The notes: generated by a model not told the origin, from the letters alone. DNA of 64,000 nucleotides from Cohnella sp. OV330 (GCF_900112065.1 NZ_FOKE01000006.1:248001-312000); one strand, 5' to 3'. Shown: positions 25,951 to 37,158, numbered from the stretch's first letter. Numbers and translations: made by a program.

Positions 25951-28257
25951 ATGACGAAACGAATCAAATTGCGCACGCTGCTGGCGGGAGGGGTAATCAC
26001 CCTCCTGTTTCTCGCTTTATGGGGGCGAATCTACTGGGTGCAGGTCGCGCATGCGGAGTTCTGGGCGGAGCAGGCGCGCAATACGTGGGTCACGACGAAG
26101 AAGCTCGTCCAGGATCGCGGCACGATCACCGACCGGACGGGCACCGTGCTGGCCTCGGACGCCGCGGCATACACGCTCGCGCTCAGCCCGAAGGTCATTC
26201 ACGAGCTGGATGCCGGCCACCCCGAGTGGAAGCTGATCGACCAGATCGCGTCGAAGGTGAACAACATCTTGGGCAAGCCGGAGGCTGCGGTCCGCAAGAT
26301 CATAGATGCTAAAACGAGCAAAGGCGTGTACTACGTTCAGCGCGAGGTGCAGCCCGAGGGCTGGAAGATGGACAAAGAGGTCGCCGACCGGCTGACCGCG
26401 TTCCGCGATCAGTTGCGCGAGCAGACCGGCAAAAAGGACGTTGGCATTTATCTCGTCGAAGACAAGAAGCGCTATTATCCGAGCGGCTCGCTCGCCTCGC
26501 AAATCCTCGGTTACGTGAGCAAAGAGGGCTTAGCGAAAATGGGACTTGAAAAGACGCTCGACGATCAGCTCAAGGGCGAAGAAGGCTCCATTACATACGA
26601 GAAGGACGGTAAGCGGACGCAGCTCGCCGACGGGGAGATCGAGGCCAAGCAAGCGGTGGACGGCAAAAACGTCACGCTTACGATCGATCGGGACATCCAG
26701 TATTACATGGAGCAGGCGATGAAGACGGCCTACGAGCAGTACCATCCGCTCAGCATGACCGCGATCGCCGCCGATCCGAAGACGATGGACATACTCGGCA
26801 TGGTCAGCCTGCCGGACTTCGATCCGAACAATTACTGGGATTATGCGAAGGATCAATCCGCGTTCAAGAACAACGCGGTGCAATCGATCTACGAGCCGGG
26901 CTCCACATTCAAGATCGTGACGCTTGCGGCCGCCGTGCAAGAAGGGCTGTTCAACCCGAACGACAAATACATGTCCGGCAGCGTGGCGATCCCCAAATCC
27001 AAGCCCGTCAACGATATCAAGCGCGGCGGGTGGGGCGAGATCACTTACCTGGAAGGTTTGAAGCGTTCGAGCAACGTCGCCTTCGTCAAGCTCGGCTACG
27101 AGAAGCTGGGCAAGGACAAATTCAAGCAGTACATCGACAACTTCGGCTTCGGCCAAAAAACGGGCATCGAGCTGGCGGGCGAGATCGCGGGTACGACGCA
27201 GCTGACGTGGGAACGCGACTACGCGGCGGCGACGTTCGGCCAAGCGGTCTCCGTCACGCCGATCCAGCAGGTCGCGGCGGTCGCCGCGGTCGCGAACGGC
27301 GGCAAGCTGATGACGCCGCATATCATCAAGTCGATCTCGGACCCGAACACCGGCGAAAAGGTCGTGACCGAGCCGAAGGTCATCCGCCAGGTCATCTCGG
27401 AACAGACGTCCAAAAAGGTCGGCGAGTATCTCGAGCAGGTCGTCAGCGACAGAGAGATCGGCACGGGACGCAATGCCTACATCGACGGCTACCGGATCGC
27501 GGGCAAGACCGGTACGGCGCAGAAGGTCATCGACGGCGTATACGCCGAAGACAAATTCGTCGTATCGTTTATCGGCTATGCGCCCGTCGAGGATCCGAAA
27601 ATCGTCCTCTACGTGCTCGTCGACGAGCCCGAAGACAAGACGCTCGGCGGCGGTTCCGGCGCGGCGCCGATCTTTAAAGAGATCATGCAGAAGTCGCTGC
27701 TTCACCTCGGCGTCCTGCCGAACCCGTCGAAGGATTCGGAAGAAGACAAGAAGAAGGATGGCGAAGCGGCGACGCCCGCGCCGGTGACCGCCAAGGTCAT
27801 CGACGTGAAAGGCATGACGGCGGCGCAGGCGAAAAGCAAGCTCGGGAACAGCGCGTTCGACGCGATCGTGCTCGGCAAAGGCGACAAGGTCGTCTCGCAG
27901 CTGCCCAAGGCTGGCGCCGTCCTCCCGACCTCGCAGAACGTGTATCTCATGACCGAAAAAACGATTGGCAGCGTGCCGAGCATGAAGGGCTTGTCGCTCC
28001 GCGACGCGCTCGACATGTGCTCGCTCCTCGGCGCTTCCTGCACGGCGAGCGGACAGGGCTACGTGTCCGGACAGCAAGCGACCCGGGACGGCGGCAAGCT
28101 GTCGATCGCGCTGGTTCTTGCGCCGCCAGCCGGCACGACCGTCCAATCCTTTGCCGGCAAGGCTTCGGCAGGCGAGCAGGATCAAGTCGCTGCCGGAGAC
28201 GGCGGCGACAACGCGGCGGACGTGGACGACAGCGCGTTGACGGACGCGGGCGATTGA
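25951..28257 (+). CDS. pbpB: Penicillin-binding protein 2B, division transpeptidase, with PASTA domains
   Basis: Septal class B transpeptidase. The 768 residues comprise an N-terminal membrane anchor, a dimerisation domain (RGTITDRTGTVLASD), a transpeptidase domain with EPGSTFK (active-site Ser), SSNVAF and KTGTAQ, and two C-terminal PASTA-like repeats (about 615-740), ending in an acidic Ala/Asp tail. The ATG at 25951 follows GGAAGGTGAGG; a GTG at 25942 overlaps that site. It lies between ftsL and spoVD, as in Bacillus. Confidence 0.94.
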   Translation: MTKRIKLRTLLAGGVITLLFLALWGRIYWVQVAHAEFWAEQARNTWVTTKKLVQDRGTITDRTGTVLASDAAAYTLALSPKVIHELDAGHPEWKLIDQIASKVNNILGKPEAAVRKIIDAKTSKGVYYVQREVQPEGWKMDKEVADRLTAFRDQLREQTGKKDVGIYLVEDKKRYYPSGSLASQILGYVSKEGLAKMGLEKTLDDQLKGEEGSITYEKDGKRTQLADGEIEAKQAVDGKNVTLTIDRDIQYYMEQAMKTAYEQYHPLSMTAIAADPKTMDILGMVSLPDFDPNNYWDYAKDQSAFKNNAVQSIYEPGSTFKIVTLAAAVQEGLFNPNDKYMSGSVAIPKSKPVNDIKRGGWGEITYLEGLKRSSNVAFVKLGYEKLGKDKFKQYIDNFGFGQKTGIELAGEIAGTTQLTWERDYAAATFGQAVSVTPIQQVAAVAAVANGGKLMTPHIIKSISDPNTGEKVVTEPKVIRQVISEQTSKKVGEYLEQVVSDREIGTGRNAYIDGYRIAGKTGTAQKVIDGVYAEDKFVVSFIGYAPVEDPKIVLYVLVDEPEDKTLGGGSGAAPIFKEIMQKSLLHLGVLPNPSKDSEEDKKKDGEAATPAPVTAKVIDVKGMTAAQAKSKLGNSAFDAIVLGKGDKVVSQLPKAGAVLPTSQNVYLMTEKTIGSVPSMKGLSLRDALDMCSLLGASCTASGQGYVSGQQATRDGGKLSIALVLAPPAGTTVQSFAGKASAGEQDQVAAGDGGDNAADVDDSALTDAGD

Positions 28258-28372
28258 CGCGTTTTCTGCCAAGGCTTTGTCCGGCTAGACAGGCATAGCT
28301 TGTTCTAAGCCCCTTCTCCATGGAATAGGGTGGGAGTAACGCACCGATATTCCGGGGAGGGGGCTGACCTGC
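28258..28372 (+). promoter_or_regulatory. pbpB-spoVD gap with possible sporulation promoter
   Basis: CATGGAATAGGGTG (28319-28332) resembles the -10 region seen before murB (CATACGATAGGGTG). A GCATAGCT lies 18 bp upstream, a spacing somewhat long for SigE. Weak candidate for mother-cell expression of spoVD. Confidence 0.25.
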
Positions 28373-30322
28373 GTGAGAATCTCGCAAGTGACGGTGAGGC
28401 GGCGCCTGCTGCTGGCGCTGCTCGCGGTAGGAATCGGGTTCATGGCGCTGATCGCGCGCCTCGCATACGTTCAGCTGGTCAAGGGAGGCAAGCTGGCCGA
28501 GCAGGCGGAGGAATCGTGGCGCCGCCAGATTCCGTTCGAAGCCAAGAGAGGGACGATCACGGACCGTACCGGCATCAAGCTTGCTTACAACGTCAGTTCG
28601 CCGACCGTATACGCGGTGCCGGCGCAGGTGAAGGACAAGGAAGGGACGGCGGCCAAGCTGGCTCCCCTGATCGGCATGGACCGGGACAAGGTGCTGGAGA
28701 TGCTGAAAAAGAAGGCCAGCAACGTGAATCTTCGTCCCGGCGGACGCAAGATTACGCTTGCGCTGGCCCAGCAAATTCGGGATCTCGCGCTTCCTGGCAT
28801 CTACGTGGCGGAGGACAACAAACGCTTCTATCCGTTCGGCACGATGGCCGCGCAGGTGCTCGGCATTACGGGCTACGACAGCGGGCTGACCGGCGTAGAA
28901 AAGCAGTATAACCAATTGTTGTCCGGCACCCGCGGGAACATCTCGTTCCTGACCGACGCGGCCGGCCGGCAGATGCCCAATTCTTCCGAAGCCTATCAGC
29001 CGCCGCGAGACGGACTGACGCTGCAGCTGACGATCGATCAGAAGGTTCAGTCGATCGTGGAGCGCGAGCTGGACCAGGCGATGCTGAAGTACCAGGCGAA
29101 GGACGTCATCGCCATCGCGATGGATCCGAAGAGCGGAGAAATTTTGGCGATGGGCAGCCGGCCGACGTTTCAGCCGGACCGCTATCAGGAAGCGGCGCCT
29201 GAAGTATACAACCGCAATCTGCCGATCTGGATGACGTACGAGCCCGGGTCCACGTTCAAGATTATTACGTTGTCCGCGGCCATTCAGGAAGGCAAAGTCA
29301 ATTTGAAAAACGAGTCTTTTTACGATCCCGGATACGTCGAGGTCGGCGGCGCGAGGCTGCGCTGCTGGAAGAAGGGCGGACACGGCAGCCAATCGTTCCT
29401 GGAAGTCGTCGAAAACTCGTGCAACCCCGGCTTCGTCGCGCTGGGACAACGGCTTGGCAAGGAGAAGCTGTTCGAATACATCAAAAACTTCGGCTTCGGC
29501 AAAAGAACCGGCATCGATATCGGCGGGGAAGAAAACGGCATCCTGTTCAAGCTCGCGAACGTCGGCCCGGTCGAATTAGCCACGACGGCGTTCGGCCAGG
29601 GCGTGTCGGTGACGCCGATCCAGCAGATCACGGCGGTCGCCGCCGCGATCAACGGAGGCAAGCTGTTCAAGCCGCATGTCGCGAAGGCTTGGGTCAACCC
29701 GGATACGGGCGAGACCTTGCAGGAGATCGAGCCTGAGCTCGTGCGCCAGGTCATCTCTCCGGAGACGTCGAAGCAGGTGCGCGAAGCGCTCGAGAGCGTC
29801 GTGGCGCAAGGTACGGGGGGCAACGCGTTTCTCGACGGCTACCGGGTCGGCGGCAAGACGGGGACGGCGCAAAAGGTCATTAACGGCGTGTACTCGGCGA
29901 GCGAGCATATCGTCTCATTCATCGGTTTCGCGCCGGCGGACGACCCGCAGCTGATCGTATACGTCGCCGTCGACAATCCGCAGGGCATCCAGTTCGGGGG
30001 CGTCGTCGCGGCGCCGATCGTACGCAATATCATGGCCGACGCGCTGCCGTATCTAGGCGTAGAACCGCGCAAGGACCAGATCGGCAAGGAATACAAGCTC
30101 GGCGAACTGCCGATGGTGAACGTGCCGAACCTCGTCGGCAAGTCGGTGACGGATCTGTACGAGGACATGAACATGAACTTTCAGCTGTCGGCCTCGGGCA
30201 AAGGAGATACGGTGCTGCGCCAGGCGCCCGAAGCCGGGCAGCGGGTGCAGAAGGGCTCGGTTATCCGCATTTACCTGGGAAGCGACGGCGGGCAGGCGCC
30301 CGCGGATGAAGGCGCGGATTGA
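28373..30322 (+). CDS. spoVD: Stage V sporulation protein D, class B penicillin-binding protein
   Basis: Transpeptidase needed for spore cortex peptidoglycan, working with the SEDS protein SpoVE. The 649 residues have a membrane anchor (LLLALLAVGIGFMALIARLAY), the dimerisation block RGTITDRTGIKLAYN, YEPGSTFK (active-site Ser), a VENSCNPGF motif (SxN class), GKTGTAQ and one C-terminal PASTA domain (VPNLVGKSVTDLYEDM). The GTG start follows GGGGAGGGGG. It is paralogous to the preceding pbpB and shorter, with one PASTA repeat, matching SpoVD. Confidence 0.94.
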   Translation: MRISQVTVRRRLLLALLAVGIGFMALIARLAYVQLVKGGKLAEQAEESWRRQIPFEAKRGTITDRTGIKLAYNVSSPTVYAVPAQVKDKEGTAAKLAPLIGMDRDKVLEMLKKKASNVNLRPGGRKITLALAQQIRDLALPGIYVAEDNKRFYPFGTMAAQVLGITGYDSGLTGVEKQYNQLLSGTRGNISFLTDAAGRQMPNSSEAYQPPRDGLTLQLTIDQKVQSIVERELDQAMLKYQAKDVIAIAMDPKSGEILAMGSRPTFQPDRYQEAAPEVYNRNLPIWMTYEPGSTFKIITLSAAIQEGKVNLKNESFYDPGYVEVGGARLRCWKKGGHGSQSFLEVVENSCNPGFVALGQRLGKEKLFEYIKNFGFGKRTGIDIGGEENGILFKLANVGPVELATTAFGQGVSVTPIQQITAVAAAINGGKLFKPHVAKAWVNPDTGETLQEIEPELVRQVISPETSKQVREALESVVAQGTGGNAFLDGYRVGGKTGTAQKVINGVYSASEHIVSFIGFAPADDPQLIVYVAVDNPQGIQFGGVVAAPIVRNIMADALPYLGVEPRKDQIGKEYKLGELPMVNVPNLVGKSVTDLYEDMNMNFQLSASGKGDTVLRQAPEAGQRVQKGSVIRIYLGSDGGQAPADEGAD

Positions 30323-30640
30323 ACCGAGGCGCCGGTGGCGTTTTGAACGACGCCTTGATATAGGCGGGAAAACCGGCTAACGAGGTTGAGTGCGGCGTGA
30401 TAACCGTAATAATCGGGTAACAGAGCAGGGGGCGACGACGAGAAGGGGCATTCCATTGGAACGCTCCCCCGCTTGGCCGGTTGTCTAAGGTTGATTTAAG
30501 CCCGACTGCCAAGTGTTTCCTTGCCCTTGTTTGAAAAGTCGTCCTGGCGGATAATGTACGCATAGGAAAATCAATCAATCCTCATTTCTTATCTACGCCA
30601 GAAGAGCAACTCTGCTGTAGTCCAAGGAGCTGAACGTGCG
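30323..30640 (+). other. 318-bp spoVD-murE gap with candidate murE promoter
   Basis: There is no gene here. TTGTTT (30527-30532), 17 bp and GATAAT (30550-30555) make a plausible SigA promoter for murE, about 80 bp before its start. An imperfect hairpin, GGGGCATTCC with GGAACGCTCCCC (30445-30470), has no T run. Confidence 0.4.
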
Positions 30641-32128
30641 ATGCAACTGAATCAATTAGCCAAGGAACTGCTGCTGCATCGGATTGTCGGCGATGGCGGC
30701 GTCATTATTCATGGCATCGAGGCGGACTCGAGAGCCGTGCAGGCGGGACAGCTGTTTTTCTGCCTGCCGGGACATACCGTCGACGGCCACGACTTCGCGC
30801 CGCAGGCGCTGGAGCGAGGCGCGGCGGCGCTCGTCGTATCGCGGGAGCTGCCGCTGTCGGCGCCGCAGCTGGTCGTGCCCGACGTGAGACGGGCGCTCGC
30901 CGTGCTGGCAGACATCTGGTACGGTCATCCTTCGCGCAGGCTGCGTCCGATCGGCGTGACCGGCACCAACGGGAAGACGACGACGACCTATCTGATCGAG
31001 CGCATCCTGAGCGATGCGGGCCTGTCGCCGGGCGTGATCGGCACGATCGAAGCGAGATACGCGGGCGCGAGTTACCCGATGTCGGGGACGACGCCGGACA
31101 TTTTGCCGCTGCAACGCCTGCTCGGCGACATGGATGAAGCGGGCACGGAACGGGCGGTCATGGAGGTCAGCTCGCACGCGCTGGAGCAGGGCAGGACGTG
31201 GGGAACCCGGTTCCGGACGGCGATCTTTACGAACCTGACGCAGGACCATTTGGATTACCACGTGACGATGGAGGCGTACGCCGACGCGAAGGGGCTGTTC
31301 TTTTCGAGGCTCGGCAACGACTACGGCACAGGCCCCGACGAGCGCGCGTACGCCGTACTGAACGCCGACGACCCCGTCTCGGCCAAGTTCGCGAAGCTGA
31401 CCGCCGCCGAAGTGGTCACCTACGGCATCGAGCGGGATGCCGACGTGCGCGCCCGGAACGTGCGGATCTCGTCCAGGGGCACGTCGTTCGACGTGGAGAC
31501 GTTCCGCGGGTCCAAAAGCGTGCAACTGCGCATGGTCGGCAAGTTCAACGTGTACAACGCGCTCGCTTCGCTCGCCGCCGCGCTCTGCGAAGGCATCGGG
31601 CTTGACGCCGCCGTGGCGAGCCTTGAGGCGGTGCCGGGCGTCCCGGGCCGCGTCGAAGCCGTGGACGAGGGGCAACCGTACGCGGTCGTCGTCGACTACG
31701 CGCATACGCCGGACGGCCTCGACAACGTGCTGCGCGCCGTGCGCGAGATCGCCGAGGGCCAAGTCATCTGCGTGTTCGGCTGCGGCGGCGACCGTGACCG
31801 GACGAAGCGCCCGATCATGGGCAAGATCGCGGCTGCGCTCGCGGACGTCCTGCTCGTGACGAGCGACAATCCGCGTTCGGAGGATCCGCTCGCGATCCTG
31901 CGGGACATCGAGGCGGGGCTCAAGGAAGACGCGGTCGATCCGGGCCGCTACAAGCTCGAGCCGGACCGCGGCGCGGCCATTCACAAAGCGGTTGAAATGG
32001 CCGGCCCCGGGGATGTAGTATTGATAGCGGGCAAAGGGCATGAGACCTATCAAATTATCGGCGGCGTGACGCACGACTTCGACGATCGGCTGACGGCGCG
32101 CGACGCGATAAGGAGCAGGATGCTGTGA
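30641..32128 (+). CDS. murE: UDP-MurNAc-L-Ala-D-Glu:meso-diaminopimelate ligase MurE
   Basis: Adds the third residue of the peptidoglycan stem. The 495 residues contain the Mur-ligase ATP motif GVTGTNGKTTTTYLIE, MEVSSHALEQGR, the carbamylated-lysine region and DNPRSEDP. This DNPR motif is diagnostic for meso-DAP and not lysine specificity, so the organism has DAP-type peptidoglycan. AAGGAG lies about 11 bp before the ATG. Its stop overlaps the GTG start of murF. Confidence 0.96.
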   Translation: MQLNQLAKELLLHRIVGDGGVIIHGIEADSRAVQAGQLFFCLPGHTVDGHDFAPQALERGAAALVVSRELPLSAPQLVVPDVRRALAVLADIWYGHPSRRLRPIGVTGTNGKTTTTYLIERILSDAGLSPGVIGTIEARYAGASYPMSGTTPDILPLQRLLGDMDEAGTERAVMEVSSHALEQGRTWGTRFRTAIFTNLTQDHLDYHVTMEAYADAKGLFFSRLGNDYGTGPDERAYAVLNADDPVSAKFAKLTAAEVVTYGIERDADVRARNVRISSRGTSFDVETFRGSKSVQLRMVGKFNVYNALASLAAALCEGIGLDAAVASLEAVPGVPGRVEAVDEGQPYAVVVDYAHTPDGLDNVLRAVREIAEGQVICVFGCGGDRDRTKRPIMGKIAAALADVLLVTSDNPRSEDPLAILRDIEAGLKEDAVDPGRYKLEPDRGAAIHKAVEMAGPGDVVLIAGKGHETYQIIGGVTHDFDDRLTARDAIRSRML

Positions 32129-33603
32129 TAAGAGCTACGCTTAGCGAAGTGGCCGCATGGTGCGGCGCGGAGCCGCAAGGGACGCCGGCGGGCGCGGAGC
32201 CGGAGATCGCCGGCGTATCGATCGACTCGCGGTCGATCCAGGGCGGTCAATTGTTCGTGCCGATCGCGGGAGACCGGTTCGACGGGCACGACTACATAGA
32301 GGCGGCTGCGAGCGCGGGTGCCGCTGCCGCGTTATGGCAGCGCGACCGCGCGCTGCCGGCCGACGCGGGGCTGCCGCTGCTGCTCGTCGACGATACGCTC
32401 GCCGCCTTGCAGCGGCTGGCCGAACGTTACCTGGCGAGCTGGCAGCCGAAGGTCGTCGGCGTCACCGGCAGCAACGGCAAGACGACGACCAAGGACTTGA
32501 TCTTTTCGGCGCTCGCCACCGTTTACCGGACGGCGAAAACCGAAGGCAATTATAACAATCATATCGGATTGCCGCTGACGATCCTCCGGGCGGACCGCAA
32601 TACGGAGGTTCTCGTGCTGGAGATGGGGATGAGCGGCTTCGGCGAGATTTCGTTGCTCTCCCGCATCGCGAAGCCGGACGTCGCCGTCATCACGAACATC
32701 GGCGAGTCCCATCTGGAGCATCTCGGTTCGCGCCGCGGCATCGCGCAGGCGAAGCTGGAGATCGCCGAGGGGCTGAAGGACGGCGGCACGTTGGTTTATA
32801 ACGGCGACGAGCCGCTGCTTCGCGAAGAGCTGGCGGCGCTGGCGCTGCCCTCGGGCGCCGTCGGGACGATTACGTTCGGCGAATCCGAGGCGTGCGATCT
32901 ACGCGCGCTCGATATCGCGACGGACGCGGAGCGCGCGACGTTCGCCGCGTCGCCTCGCGTCCCGGCGGACTCGCCCGGCGACGGCGACGTTGCGCCTGGA
33001 TCGCATGCGCAAGCGGCCGAGAGTCAGGTTTCCCGCTTCGCGGTGCCGATTCCCGGCCGGCACAACGCGGTTAACGCGTTGGCGGCGATCGCGGTCGCCC
33101 GCCTGCTTGGCGTCGGCGACGCGGACATCGCGCGCGGCTTGGCCGAAGCCAAGCTGACGGGCATGCGCATCGAGCGCGTCCAAGCCACGAACGGCGCGCT
33201 TATCCTGAACGATGCGTACAATGCGAGCCCGGCTTCCGTGCGCGCGGCGATCTCGCTCGTCGCGCAACTGCAGGGCTACCGCCGCAAATGGCTCGTGCTC
33301 GGCGACATGCTCGAGCTCGGACCCGACGAGGCCGAGTTCCACGCATCCATCGGACGCGAGCTGTCGCAGGGCCAAGCCGACGGGCTGCTGGCTTACGGGC
33401 CGCTGTCCGCCCATACGGCGGAAGCCGCCTCGCGCGCGTTGCCGGCCGGATCGGTTCGGCATTTCGCCGACAAAAACGAGCTGGCCGAAGCGCTTTTGGC
33501 GCTCGTCGAGCCGGACGATCTCGTGCTCGTGAAGGCTTCGCGCGGCATGCGGCTCGAAGAGATCGTGCGGCGCCTGGCGGCAGGGAAGGAGGGGGGACGC
33601 TGA
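32125..33603 (+). CDS. murF: UDP-MurNAc-tripeptide:D-Ala-D-Ala ligase MurF
   Basis: Completes the cytoplasmic pentapeptide precursor. The 492 residues show [17 protein letters not shown], the ATP motif [26 protein letters not shown] and [17 protein letters not shown] Ser/Pro/Gly/Ala-rich insertion (about residues 275-300) lies before [12 protein letters not shown]. It starts at a GTG overlapping the murE stop and ends overlapping mraY. Bacillus subtilis has murF elsewhere; here it is in the cluster, as in many Paenibacillaceae and in E. coli. Confidence 0.96.
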   Translation: MIRATLSEVAAWCGAEPQGTPAGAEPEIAGVSIDSRSIQGGQLFVPIAGDRFDGHDYIEAAASAGAAAALWQRDRALPADAGLPLLLVDDTLAALQRLAERYLASWQPKVVGVTGSNGKTTTKDLIFSALATVYRTAKTEGNYNNHIGLPLTILRADRNTEVLVLEMGMSGFGEISLLSRIAKPDVAVITNIGESHLEHLGSRRGIAQAKLEIAEGLKDGGTLVYNGDEPLLREELAALALPSGAVGTITFGESEACDLRALDIATDAERATFAASPRVPADSPGDGDVAPGSHAQAAESQVSRFAVPIPGRHNAVNALAAIAVARLLGVGDADIARGLAEAKLTGMRIERVQATNGALILNDAYNASPASVRAAISLVAQLQGYRRKWLVLGDMLELGPDEAEFHASIGRELSQGQADGLLAYGPLSAHTAEAASRALPAGSVRHFADKNELAEALLALVEPDDLVLVKASRGMRLEEIVRRLAAGKEGGR

Positions 33604-34574
33604 TGGATTACGCATCTACGCTATGGACGCTCGGCGTCTCCTTCCTGCTCGCCGTATTGCTCGGCCCGCTATGCATTCCGATGCTTCGCCGGCTGAAGTT
33701 CGGGCAGCAGGTGCGGGACGACGGGCCGCAGTCTCATTTAAAAAAGACAGGCACGCCTACGATGGGCGGCATTATCATCCTGCTCGCTTTGACCGTGGCG
33801 TTCCTGAAATTTTCGGACCGAGGCTGGCCGTTCTGGGCGCTGCTCGTCGCAAGCCTCGGCTTCGGCCTCGTCGGCTTCCTGGACGACTTCATCAAGATCG
33901 CGATGAAGCGTTCGCTGGGCCTAACGGCCAAGCAGAAGCTTTTCGGACAGCTCGTCGTTTCGATCGCGTTCTGCTTCATCATCCACCGGATGGGCCTTAG
34001 CACCGCCGTCGGCGTGCCGGGGACGGATTGGTCGCTCGATCTCGGCTGGGCGTATTACATACTCGTCGTCGTCATCTTCTTCGCCGCGACCAACGCGGTA
34101 AACTTTACCGACGGCCTCGACGGCCTGCTGTCGGGGACAAGCGCGCTCGCGTTCGGCGCCTTCGCCATCGTGGCGCTGCAAGCGACGCAGCAGCAATCCG
34201 CGATTTTCTCGGCGGCCGTCGTCGGCGCGGTGCTCGGCTTCCTCGTATACAACGCGCATCCGGCCAAAGTGTTCATGGGCGACTCGGGGTCCCTCGGCCT
34301 TGGCGGCGGCATCGGCGCGGTCGCGATTTTGACCAAGACCGAGCTGCTCCTCATCGTCATCGGCGGCGTATTCGTGCTCGAGATGCTGTCGGTCATCATC
34401 CAAGTCGGGTCGTTTAAGACGCGCGGCAAAAGGGTATTCAAGATGAGCCCCATCCATCATCACTTCGAGCTTACCGGCTGGTCCGAGTGGCGCGTGGTGA
34501 CGACCTTTTGGCTGGCCGGGCTCGTTTTTGCCGCGATCGGTCTGATTCTGTATAAGGGGATTGGGAACCTATGA
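33603..34574 (+). CDS. mraY: Phospho-MurNAc-pentapeptide transferase MraY
   Basis: Makes lipid I from UDP-MurNAc-pentapeptide and undecaprenyl phosphate. A 323-residue protein with ten membrane helices. Signatures: [20 protein letters not shown] (catalytic Asp pair), [12 protein letters not shown] and MSPIHHHFE. The ATG overlaps the murF stop and the stop overlaps the murD start, so translation is coupled throughout murE-F-mraY-murD. Confidence 0.97.
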   Translation: MDYASTLWTLGVSFLLAVLLGPLCIPMLRRLKFGQQVRDDGPQSHLKKTGTPTMGGIIILLALTVAFLKFSDRGWPFWALLVASLGFGLVGFLDDFIKIAMKRSLGLTAKQKLFGQLVVSIAFCFIIHRMGLSTAVGVPGTDWSLDLGWAYYILVVVIFFAATNAVNFTDGLDGLLSGTSALAFGAFAIVALQATQQQSAIFSAAVVGAVLGFLVYNAHPAKVFMGDSGSLGLGGGIGAVAILTKTELLLIVIGGVFVLEMLSVIIQVGSFKTRGKRVFKMSPIHHHFELTGWSEWRVVTTFWLAGLVFAAIGLILYKGIGNL

Positions 34575-36010
34575 TGCCACTGGCGAATTACCGCGGCCGC
34601 AAGGTCGTCGTGCTGGGCCTCGCCCGCAGCGGCGCCGCGGCCGCGAAGCTGTTCCATCAGGCGGGCAGCGTCGTGACGGCGAACGACCGCAAGGAGAGAG
34701 ACGCCTGTCCCGAAGCCTCGGAGCTCGAGGCTTTGGGCATTTCTGTTGTTTGCGGCGGACATCCGGACGATCTGGTAACCCCGGACACGGCGCTGCTCGT
34801 CAAAAATCCGGGCATTCCGTACTCGGCGGCGCCGATCCGGCAGGCCGAGGCGCTCGGCGTCGAGGTCGTGACGGAGGTCGAGGTGGCGGGGCAGCTGTCC
34901 CCGGCGCCGATCGTGGGCATTACGGGCTCCAACGGGAAAACGACGACGACGACGTGGACGGGCGAGCTGCTGACCGCGGCGGGTCTGTCGCCGATCGTCG
35001 CAGGCAATATCGGACGGCCTTTGGTCGACGCGGCGCAGGAGATCGGGCCCGACGGCTGGCTCGTGGCCGAGCTGTCCAGCTTTCAACTGAAGGGGACGAC
35101 CGACTTCCACCCGCGGATCGCGTGTTTGCTGAATCTGGCGGAGACGCATCTGGACTATCACGGCACGATGGAAGACTACGTAGCGTCCAAGGCGAAGCTG
35201 TTCGCCAACCTGAGCGAAGGGGATACGGCCATTTACAACGCGGACGACGACGTAGTCGCGGAGATCGGACGCACGGCGGCCGGGCGCCGGTGGCCGTTTT
35301 CGCTCACCAAGCGGCTTGCGGTCGGCGTGTCGGTCGAGCCTCCTTTTCCGGCGGATGCCGAAGGCGATTCGTCCGAGGCTCACTCCGCCGAGCGATGGAT
35401 CGTCGCGCGCGACGAGAGCGGCGCGCAGACGCGTATCGCTGCCGTCGACAGGCTCGGCATTCCCGGACGGCACAACTGCGCCAACGCGCTGGCCGCGGTC
35501 GCGATCGCGCTGGCGGCAGGCGCGGAGGCATCGGCGCTGCGGGAGCCGCTCGAGCGATTCAAGGGCGTCGAGCACCGCCTGGAATACGTCGGTACTTTTC
35601 GCGACGCGCGCTATTACAACGATTCGAAAGCGACCAACCCGACGGCGACGATCATGTCCGTTTCTTCGCTGCCTGCGCCGCTCATCCTGATCGCGGGGGG
35701 GCTCGACCGGGGCTCCGATTATCGCGAGCTGATCCCGCTTTTCCAAGATCGCCTGAAAGGCATCGTGACGCTCGGGGAGACGCGGGAAAAGATTCGCAAA
35801 GTCGCGGAGGAGGCCGGTTTAACGAACGTCGCGGTCGTCGAACCTGTAGAGGATGCCGCCGAGACGCTGAAGAGAGCCGTGCTGGAAGCCGCCGCTATGG
35901 CGGGGCCGGGAGATATCGTGCTGCTCTCGCCCGCTTGCGCAAGCTGGGACATGTTCCCTTCCTATGAGGTAAGGGGGCGCATTTTTAAGCAATCGGCGCA
36001 TACGCTGTAA
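34571..36010 (+). CDS. murD: UDP-MurNAc-L-alanine:D-glutamate ligase MurD
   Basis: Adds D-glutamate to UDP-MurNAc-L-Ala. The 479 residues contain the N-terminal Rossmann-like [23 protein letters not shown], the ATP motif [26 protein letters not shown] and [12 protein letters not shown]. It starts with two ATGs in a row; the first overlaps the mraY stop (ATGA). A linker of about 35 residues near position 255 is longer than in compact homologues. Confidence 0.96.
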   Translation: MMPLANYRGRKVVVLGLARSGAAAAKLFHQAGSVVTANDRKERDACPEASELEALGISVVCGGHPDDLVTPDTALLVKNPGIPYSAAPIRQAEALGVEVVTEVEVAGQLSPAPIVGITGSNGKTTTTTWTGELLTAAGLSPIVAGNIGRPLVDAAQEIGPDGWLVAELSSFQLKGTTDFHPRIACLLNLAETHLDYHGTMEDYVASKAKLFANLSEGDTAIYNADDDVVAEIGRTAAGRRWPFSLTKRLAVGVSVEPPFPADAEGDSSEAHSAERWIVARDESGAQTRIAAVDRLGIPGRHNCANALAAVAIALAAGAEASALREPLERFKGVEHRLEYVGTFRDARYYNDSKATNPTATIMSVSSLPAPLILIAGGLDRGSDYRELIPLFQDRLKGIVTLGETREKIRKVAEEAGLTNVAVVEPVEDAAETLKRAVLEAAAMAGPGDIVLLSPACASWDMFPSYEVRGRIFKQSAHTL

Positions 36011-36056
36011 GAAGGGGGCTCGTCCCCACTTCTTCGTTTGGCGAGGTGTCCGGTTT

Positions 36057-37154
36057 ATGGCCAAGGTCCACAAGGCCCCCGATATTTGGATGATCGCGGC
36101 GACGCTCGGCATTTTGGCGGTCGGCATCGTGATGGTATACAGCGCGAGCGCGGTAGCCGCCTTCCACGATTACGGCGACAAGTTTTATTACGTGAAGCGG
36201 CAGCTGCTGTTCGCCGCGCTCGGCATTTTCATGATGTTCGTGACGATGAACGTAGATTACAGCCGTTTGCGGCGCTGGGCGCTGCCCGGCTTGCTGCTGT
36301 GCTTCGGACTGCTGCTGCTCGTGCTCGTGCCGGGCGTCGGCGTCGTGCGCGGCGGCGCGCGCAGTTGGCTCGGCATCGGCAGTTTCGGCATCCAGCCGTC
36401 CGAGTTCATGAAGCTGGCGATGATTTTGTTTCTCGCCCGGTTCCTTGCCGAACGGCAGCAAAAGCTCGTGTCGTTTACGAAAGGGCTTCTGCCGCCGCTC
36501 GGCATTCTGCTCGGCGCGTTCGGGCTGATCATGCTGCAGCCGGACCTCGGCACGGGCGCCGTCATGATCGGCGCCGCGCTGCTCGTCATTTATGCGGCCG
36601 GCGCCCGGATCGGACATCTCGGGGCGCTCGCGATGGTCGGCGTCGTCGGACTCGTCGGCCTGATCGCCGCGGCGCCATACCGGCTGCAGCGGATCACGGC
36701 CTTTCTCGACCCCTGGCAGGACCCGCTGGGCGCGGGGTATCAATCGATCCAGTCGCTGTACGCGATCGGGCCGGGCGGACTCGTCGGGCTCGGTCTCGGT
36801 ATGAGCCGGCAGAAGTATAATTATTTGCCCGAGCCGCAAACGGACTTTATTTTTTCCATTTTGGCCGAGGAGCTCGGCTTTATCGGCGGCAGCTTGCTGC
36901 TCATTCTGTTTTTGCTGCTGATCTGGCGCGGCATGCGGACGGCGATCGCCATCGACGACCCGTTCGGCAGCTTCCTGGCGGCGGGCATCGTAGGCATCAT
37001 CGCCGTTCAGGTCCTGATCAACATCGGCGTCGTCATCGGGCTGATGCCCGTCACGGGCATCACGCTGCCGCTCGTCAGTTACGGCGGCTCTTCGCTGACG
37101 CTGCTTCTGACGGCGCTAGGCATCTTACTTAACTTATCCAGATTTGCGAGGTGA
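36057..37154 (+). CDS. spoVE: SEDS-family glycosyltransferase SpoVE/FtsW
   Basis: Lipid II polymerase of the FtsW/RodA/SpoVE family with about ten membrane helices (365 residues). Seen: GIVMVYSAS, GARSWLGIGSFGIQPSEFMKLA, LQPDLGTG, PEPQTDFIFSILAEELGFIGG and PVTGITLPLVSYGGSS. The position between murD and murG and the nearby spoVD fit SpoVE, the sporulation paralogue in Bacillus. Since no separate ftsW is seen here, a vegetative role cannot be excluded. GCGAGGTG lies upstream of the ATG. Confidence 0.92.
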   Translation: MAKVHKAPDIWMIAATLGILAVGIVMVYSASAVAAFHDYGDKFYYVKRQLLFAALGIFMMFVTMNVDYSRLRRWALPGLLLCFGLLLLVLVPGVGVVRGGARSWLGIGSFGIQPSEFMKLAMILFLARFLAERQQKLVSFTKGLLPPLGILLGAFGLIMLQPDLGTGAVMIGAALLVIYAAGARIGHLGALAMVGVVGLVGLIAAAPYRLQRITAFLDPWQDPLGAGYQSIQSLYAIGPGGLVGLGLGMSRQKYNYLPEPQTDFIFSILAEELGFIGGSLLLILFLLLIWRGMRTAIAIDDPFGSFLAAGIVGIIAVQVLINIGVVIGLMPVTGITLPLVSYGGSSLTLLLTALGILLNLSRFAR

Positions 37155-37158
37155 CGCT